DNA of 64,000 bases from Sporodiniella umbellata (lineage: Eukaryota > Mucoromycota > Mucoromycetes > Mucorales > Rhizopodaceae). Below the pieces are notes generated by a model, which ran no database searches, had not been told where the DNA came from, and worked only from the letters and a program-made list of their open reading frames with translations. The translations under genes were made by a program, and so were the position numbers. The first letter of the stretch is position 1. Every line of letters begins with the position of its first letter. This document shows, piece by piece, positions 59,201-64,000 of this stretch. Location: the NCBI GenBank assembly GCA_025677835.1, contig JAIXMR010000018.1:124001-188000 (forward strand). The letters run 5' to 3'.

Positions 59201-62200
59201 CTGGTGATAAGGCTTTTGATTCTGGTGCTCACCAGCTGGCATATACTTACTACTCTGCTGCCTACGAGCTCTTGAGTTCAGGCGACTCATGGGTGAATGG
59301 TGAAGACTCAAAGTATTTAGAGACACTTCATCTTTATACTCGTTTAGCAGAGATTAGTCTATTCACAGATGAAACTCCTAACCAGAATTATCTCAAGACT
59401 ATCCTGTTACGCGCAGAATCTCCTATTGACCGTGCTGCCGCCTATCGTATTCAACATAGATGCCGATGGTCAAGGGCTGAAGGAAGCATGGAGAGCGTTC
59501 TAATACTTGTCAACTGTTTGCGCGATCTGGGAATTGAAGAGATCAAAATGGATTTGAAAAACGAAGAACTAAAAGAGTTGTACGAAAATACCAAACATGA
59601 GGTTCTCAGTATGGGTTTTGAGAATATACTCAAACTCCCAATTTGTGAAAGTCGGTTGATCCGAACTGGTTGCTCAATCATGGAAGAGTTGTGCCTGTGG
59701 GCTTATTGGACAAATAATGCTCGTGTCATGCTGACAGTTGGTTCGCGTTTTGTACTCAAGACTCTCAAGTCTGGGACAACACCCACTACTGGTGTAGGTC
59801 TTGTGATTTTCGGAATTGCTGCTACACAGCTTTTCAAAGCGTATGAGTTTGCAGAAAAAATAGGGCATGTAGGAATTTCGCTTTGTAACAATTATAGCGG
59901 CTATTCTGAATCAGGTCGTGCTCGTTTTTTCTATGCAACATATCTAAGCAACTGGAAAGACCCTTACCGCCACTCTATCATCATGGCTCGTATAGCAACC
60001 AAACAAGCTCTCAAAGGTGGTGACCGCACCTATTCTATTTTTGCTCATATACAGACTATCTTTGTCAATTTATTTTGTGGGGGAAATATGTCGGATGTAC
60101 TCAAGGATGCCAAAGACTGTGCTGAAGGGATTACAGAAACGTCAAAGCCTTTAGGCGCCGTAATCACAATCACTTCTCTGATTCGCTTTATATTATCCGT
60201 TCAAGGCAAGACTTATTTAACGGAAGAAGGTCTATTTGAAGACAAAGAGTTCAAAGAAAAACATTTTTTGCGCCAATGTGCAGTAGATAACTCAAGCTAT
60301 CAATTTCATGTTTATTATTATCATGCTTTCAAAGTAATTGCGCTAAGCATCTATTGTTTTGATGAAGCTGCTGTAAATCAAAGCTCAGAGCAGATAGCAA
60401 TGGCAAACGCCTTGCCTCCTGGAAGGCTGACACACCTCATGTTTTTTTCACGTTGTGTTTCATTAGCACGTTTGATACGTAACAAGAAACGCGACGATTT
60501 GATTCCAGAACTTATGGGCTGTAGAGAGAAACTGGCTGATTGGGCCTATCATTCTCATCCAGAAAATCTTGGCGCCCATCTAGACTGTATAGATGCCGAG
60601 ATTGCTTCTTTAAACTCTAATGAGCTGAAGGCTCAAGAGCTGTTTGATCAAGCAATTCGTAAGGCTAAACAAGGGAAATGGCATATCGAAATAAGCTTAA
60701 TGTATGAACTGGCTGGCGAATATTATTTACGAAGAAACCTCTCAACAATTGCTGGTCCTTTCATTGAAAAAGCAATTGCTGGTTTTCGTCATTCAGGAAT
60801 GTTTGGTCGTGCAAACCAGGTTGAAGAGAGACACCTTCATCTAATTAAAGAGTCTCAACATTTGGATATACCCAAATCGTCAGTTGCTCAGACAGAGAGC
60901 CTTCAAAGGGTCCCCAACAAACGGGATTCGCTGGACGATCTATCCCTAAAACAACTGGATACAATTTGCAACACCAATGTCAATAGCATAAATACATCAC
61001 CTGAAGAGGCATTGCTGGCTTTAGATATTGTCGACTTGGCGTCTATACTGAAAAGTTGCCAGGTCATTTCAAGTGAAATGAATTTTGAGCTGCTGTTAAA
61101 GCAAATGTTGGAGATAGTGCTGGAAAATTCAGGGGCCGATTCTGGTGTAATTATTGTCAAAGAAAACACCTCGTTTTCAATTGTCGGTCGTGGATCACAG
61201 CAAGACGAGTGCGACATATTTAGCAAGCCAAGACCATTATCGGAGGAGGAGGAATCCATGATGACCCGTATCTCCCAATACACTATTCATGCACAAAAAT
61301 CGTTGTTTATCATTGATGTTCAAAAAGACTCTCGATTTTCGGATGGTAGCGGGCAAACAAAGTCCTGTATATGTACGCCAATCATTCACAAGTCAGCAGT
61401 AGTAGGCTGCATTTATATAGAAGCACCGATTGGGTCTTTGACTTCTCGCCATGAGATTGTCTTGCGCCTTCTCTCTCAGCAGATTGGCATATCTGTTACT
61501 AACGCACTCCTTTTCAAAAGCATTCAAAAAGTAACATATGCCAATGTAAAAATGATTGAGAACCAGAAAGCTGCTTTGGAAGAAGCGCGTAAAAGCAAAG
61601 AGGCCGCATTACATGCTATGAAGCTTAAGGCAGATTTCTTAGCAAATATGTCGCACGAACTCCGTACCCCCTTTTCTGGATTTTATGGCATGATATCCCT
61701 TCTATCTGAAACATCACTAGACTCTGAACAGCAAGATATTGTTTTGACAGCAAAGGAGAGCTGCGAAACTCTTTTAAAAATTATTGGTAACAGAGTCTTT
61801 TTTCCTTCTCTATTCCATCATTTACTGAAAAATTCTTTTTGTATTTAGATGATTTGTTGAATTTTTCAAAACTAGAAGCGGGAAAAGTCACACTTGATGT
61901 CGGCCCGCTAGTGATTGAAGAGGTGATTGCAGATACAATTGAGATACTCAGTCCGTTGGCCACCAGGAAAGGCCTTGAGTTAGCATATATAGTGGACCCA
62001 AATGTACCAGTAACTGTTCTAGCAGACTCTTCACGTATAAGACAAGTGTTAACCAATTTACTGGGTAACGCTATCAAGTTTACTCATGGTGGAGGCGTTG
62101 AGATCAAATGCCATATGAAACAGTTATCTGAACCGCAAGAAAGTGGCCATATACAATTAAGATTTGAAATCATCGATACTGGTATCGGCATTTGTCCTGA

Positions 62201-63407
62201 GGAGCAACAAAGACTGTTTGAACCATTTTCCCAACTTGATGGTGGCACTACTAGAAAGTACGGTGGTACAGGACTTGGGCTTTCTATCTGTTTGCAGCTT
62301 GTAAGATTAATGGCAGGTGATATAGGCGTTGAATCCCAGCCAGAGAAGGGATCAAACTTCTGGTTTACAGTTGGTGTCGATAAAGAAGACGATAAATCTT
62401 CTAGGCGTAGAAGTGGAAAGCCACTGACTCTGAAGGCGATCCGAGAAAAGCAGCGCATACTTTTAGCCACTAGCAGCCATTTGAATACGAAGATGATGGA
62501 ATCATTATTGTCAGACTTTACTTTTGCCAGTACACTAGATATGCAACAGGCTGTATCCAAGGCTTTACAAGAGCGTTATCATATCTTAATTCTAGATGTT
62601 CCTCCTAACCCTACTGGTTTTATTACGCACCAAATACAGAGTGTAGTAGACGATCCAGAGTGTGAATTGCACATTGTATTGCTATACACACCATCGACGG
62701 AGGGTCACAGAGTAGCTGCCGAGGCCATTAACTCTGGATCAAATCGCCGTGGCCGTCTGGTAAAGATGGCAAAACCTGCACGCAGAGTTAAGCTACTTCG
62801 TCTATTGGAAATTGTTACAACTGAAAAGACAGCTGGAAATGCACCCCCTTCCCTTACACCAATCATTCCTACTCGTATGAAGGACTACTTCAATCAAAAA
62901 GAGCTGGAAATGTATACTGAAAAGTCAGTATTGATTGCAGAGGATAACTTAGTTGCTAGAAAGTTATTAAAGCAACAGCTTGAAAAATTAGGATTCTCTG
63001 TACAAGCTGCAGACGATGGCGAAGAAGCAATTCAAATCTATCGACAAAGGCCGCCCAACTACTTTTCACTTGCTTTCTTTGACCACCATATGCCTAAGGT
63101 TTTGTTTATATATTATGTTACGCTTTCTAATTTTCCGTTATAGTGCGATGGTGTAGAAGCCACCAGGCGTATTCGGGCACTCGAAAAAAAAACAGGTAGT
63201 CGACTCCCCATAGTTGCTCTTACTGCAGACATTCAGGCATCAGCTCGACAGGTTTGCATTGATGCAGGTATGGACGACTATCTCACCAAACCTCTTGTAC
63301 CCAAAAATCTGGCTGCAACCCTTCGCCAACTTTACCCGTCAATTCAGCACACACATTATGACACACCCAATTCTTCTACGCCTTCATCACCTGCGTCTTC
63401 ATTATAA
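56284..63407 (+). CDS. giant hybrid histidine kinase with N-terminal kinase-like and ATPase domains
   Basis: Two-component sensor of the fungal class with a protein-kinase-like and AAA-type N-terminus (S. pombe Mak2/Mak3-like). Exons 56284-56399, 56481-56788, 56844-57247, 57304-57393, 57449-58147, 58221-58245, 58298-61786, 61849-63098 and 63144-63407 sum to exactly 2215 codons (2214 residues). Kinase-like domain 10-290 with YMSPEQTGR; catalytic motifs degenerate (HGE, NFG). ATPase: Walker A GKTGVGKST (397-405), Walker B FLEDLHEAD. Long helical-repeat region. GAF about 1459-1610. H box ANMSHELRTPFSG (His 1667). HATPase with LLGNAIKF (Asn 1784), DTGIGI, GGTGLGLSI. Receiver domain with AEDN and phosphoacceptor FFDHHMP (Asp 2122), Lys in YLTKPL. 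Exon 6 is 25 nt. Likely senses stress and feeds a HOG-type phosphorelay (inference). Confidence 0.92.
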
Positions 63408-63776
63408 AACTTATATTTAAGAGGTCACACTCTTTAGTATAAATGCATTTTTTTGTACTTTGTAGAAAATAGCTTTTTTTTTTCAAGTATCTGAGCAACT
63501 ACTATTATTTAACACTCATATCCCTTGGTCTATCAATTCTTAATACAAAACGTCCTAAGTCAATGAGAAACGAACCTATTTCTATTTGGGTATTTTATAA
63601 GCTGTAAAATAAAGCATACAGTAGTATTACGACCAGATAAGATGTCAGTCATAGTAAGTAAAATTAAAACGGTAACTAGAAAAGTTGGGATTTTTTGCTG
63701 GGATGTTTTTTTCTTGTTTTTTTCTTTTCTCCTTTTTTCAACTCATTCTAAATTATAACCAAATAAAAAAAAAGCA
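63408..63776. promoter_or_regulatory. intergenic region upstream of the last gene
   Basis: About 370 bp, AT-rich, with T-rich stretches at 63706-63738 before the next start codon. It should hold the kinase 3' UTR and the promoter of the partial gene. No specific site was assigned. Confidence 0.4.
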
Positions 63777-64000
63777 ATGAACAGAGGCACTATTGTATTG
63801 TAAGACATTTTTGTGCAGTGTATCGCATATAAACAATTGCTTTAGAGATATAGACGAAGCAGAATATCTTTTGGATCAATTGGGAGCCCCAGACAAGGAT
63901 GAAGATAAGCTTGTAACCAAGCTTAGAGATAGACTGAGCCTATTTTTGAAAGATATTCGAAAAGGAGCCGAAGGTATGGTTTTTTTTTTAAAAAAAAAGT
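63777..64000 (+). CDS. partial gene cut by the right edge
   Basis: First exons of an unidentified gene: 63777-63799 (ATG, 23 nt, donor GTAAGA) and 63846-63973 (donor GTATGG), then an intron with a T-A palindrome that runs off the window. The joined start reads MNRGTIVLDIDEAEYLLDQL, followed by GAPDKDEDKLVTKLRDRLS and FLKDIRKGAE, an acidic, helical, coiled-coil-like N-terminus. Frame is kept at both joints. Too little is present to name it. Confidence 0.55.

Noticed and set aside
1..64000. Possible prophage, CRISPR array, bacterial operon or plasmid origin
   Set aside because: Intron-rich eukaryotic genes throughout; no spaced identical repeats, no bacterial gene order.

Overview
The window is nuclear DNA from an early-diverging fungus, most likely Mucoromycota (Mucorales-like). 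This is inferred from AT-rich spacers, many 42-105 nt introns with CTNAC or TACTAAC branch sites, long A or T homopolymers in introns and promoters, and typical fungal proteins: a GCN5 acetyltransferase, a BET protein, an Ndt80-like factor, an NAD-dependent glutamate dehydrogenase and a very large hybrid histidine kinase. No database search was possible. Names come from recognisable motifs. Gene models come from joining splice sites so that the frame and the family sequence both continue; almost every model given sums to a multiple of three.

Layout. 1-6.6 kb is a gene-poor AT-rich block with decayed open frames. 6.6-33.5 kb is gene-dense: a Reb1/TTF1-like Myb factor (-) diverging from GCN5 (+); TRAPPC2/Trs20 (-); EB1/Mal3 (+) and PSMG2 (-), whose stop codons overlap; a homeodomain factor (+); a coiled-coil protein (+); a BET double-bromodomain protein (+); the WD40 ribosome-assembly factor GRWD1/Rrb1 (-); a decayed methyltransferase (-); NDUFA13 (+); a secreted PL14-like lyase (-); a Myb/SANT protein (-); tRNA-Val(CAC); a zinc-less quinone oxidoreductase (+); and ribosomal protein eL24 (-). 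33.5-64 kb has larger gene-free spacers and fewer homopolymers. It holds a W2-domain protein (+), a possible 53-residue protein (-), an Ndt80/PhoG-like factor with polyQ and heptad repeats (+), GDH2 (+), an Snx41/Atg20-type sorting nexin (-), a mitochondrial RRM protein (-), a 2214-residue hybrid histidine kinase (+), and the start of a gene cut by the right edge.

Most genes are unrelated housekeeping functions. Loose themes are chromatin and nucleolar function (GCN5, BET, Reb1-like, GRWD1, eL24), mitochondrial and nitrogen metabolism (NDUFA13, GDH2, RRM protein) and trafficking (TRAPPC2, Snx41/Atg20). The most unusual signals are a predicted one-nucleotide exon in eL24, a GCN5 intron whose 3' end seems to carry a diverged copy of the adjoining exon, a Reb1-like factor carrying Nopp140-like acidic repeats, an N-terminal pseudokinase in the hybrid histidine kinase, and a perfect 19-unit heptad array in the Ndt80-like protein.
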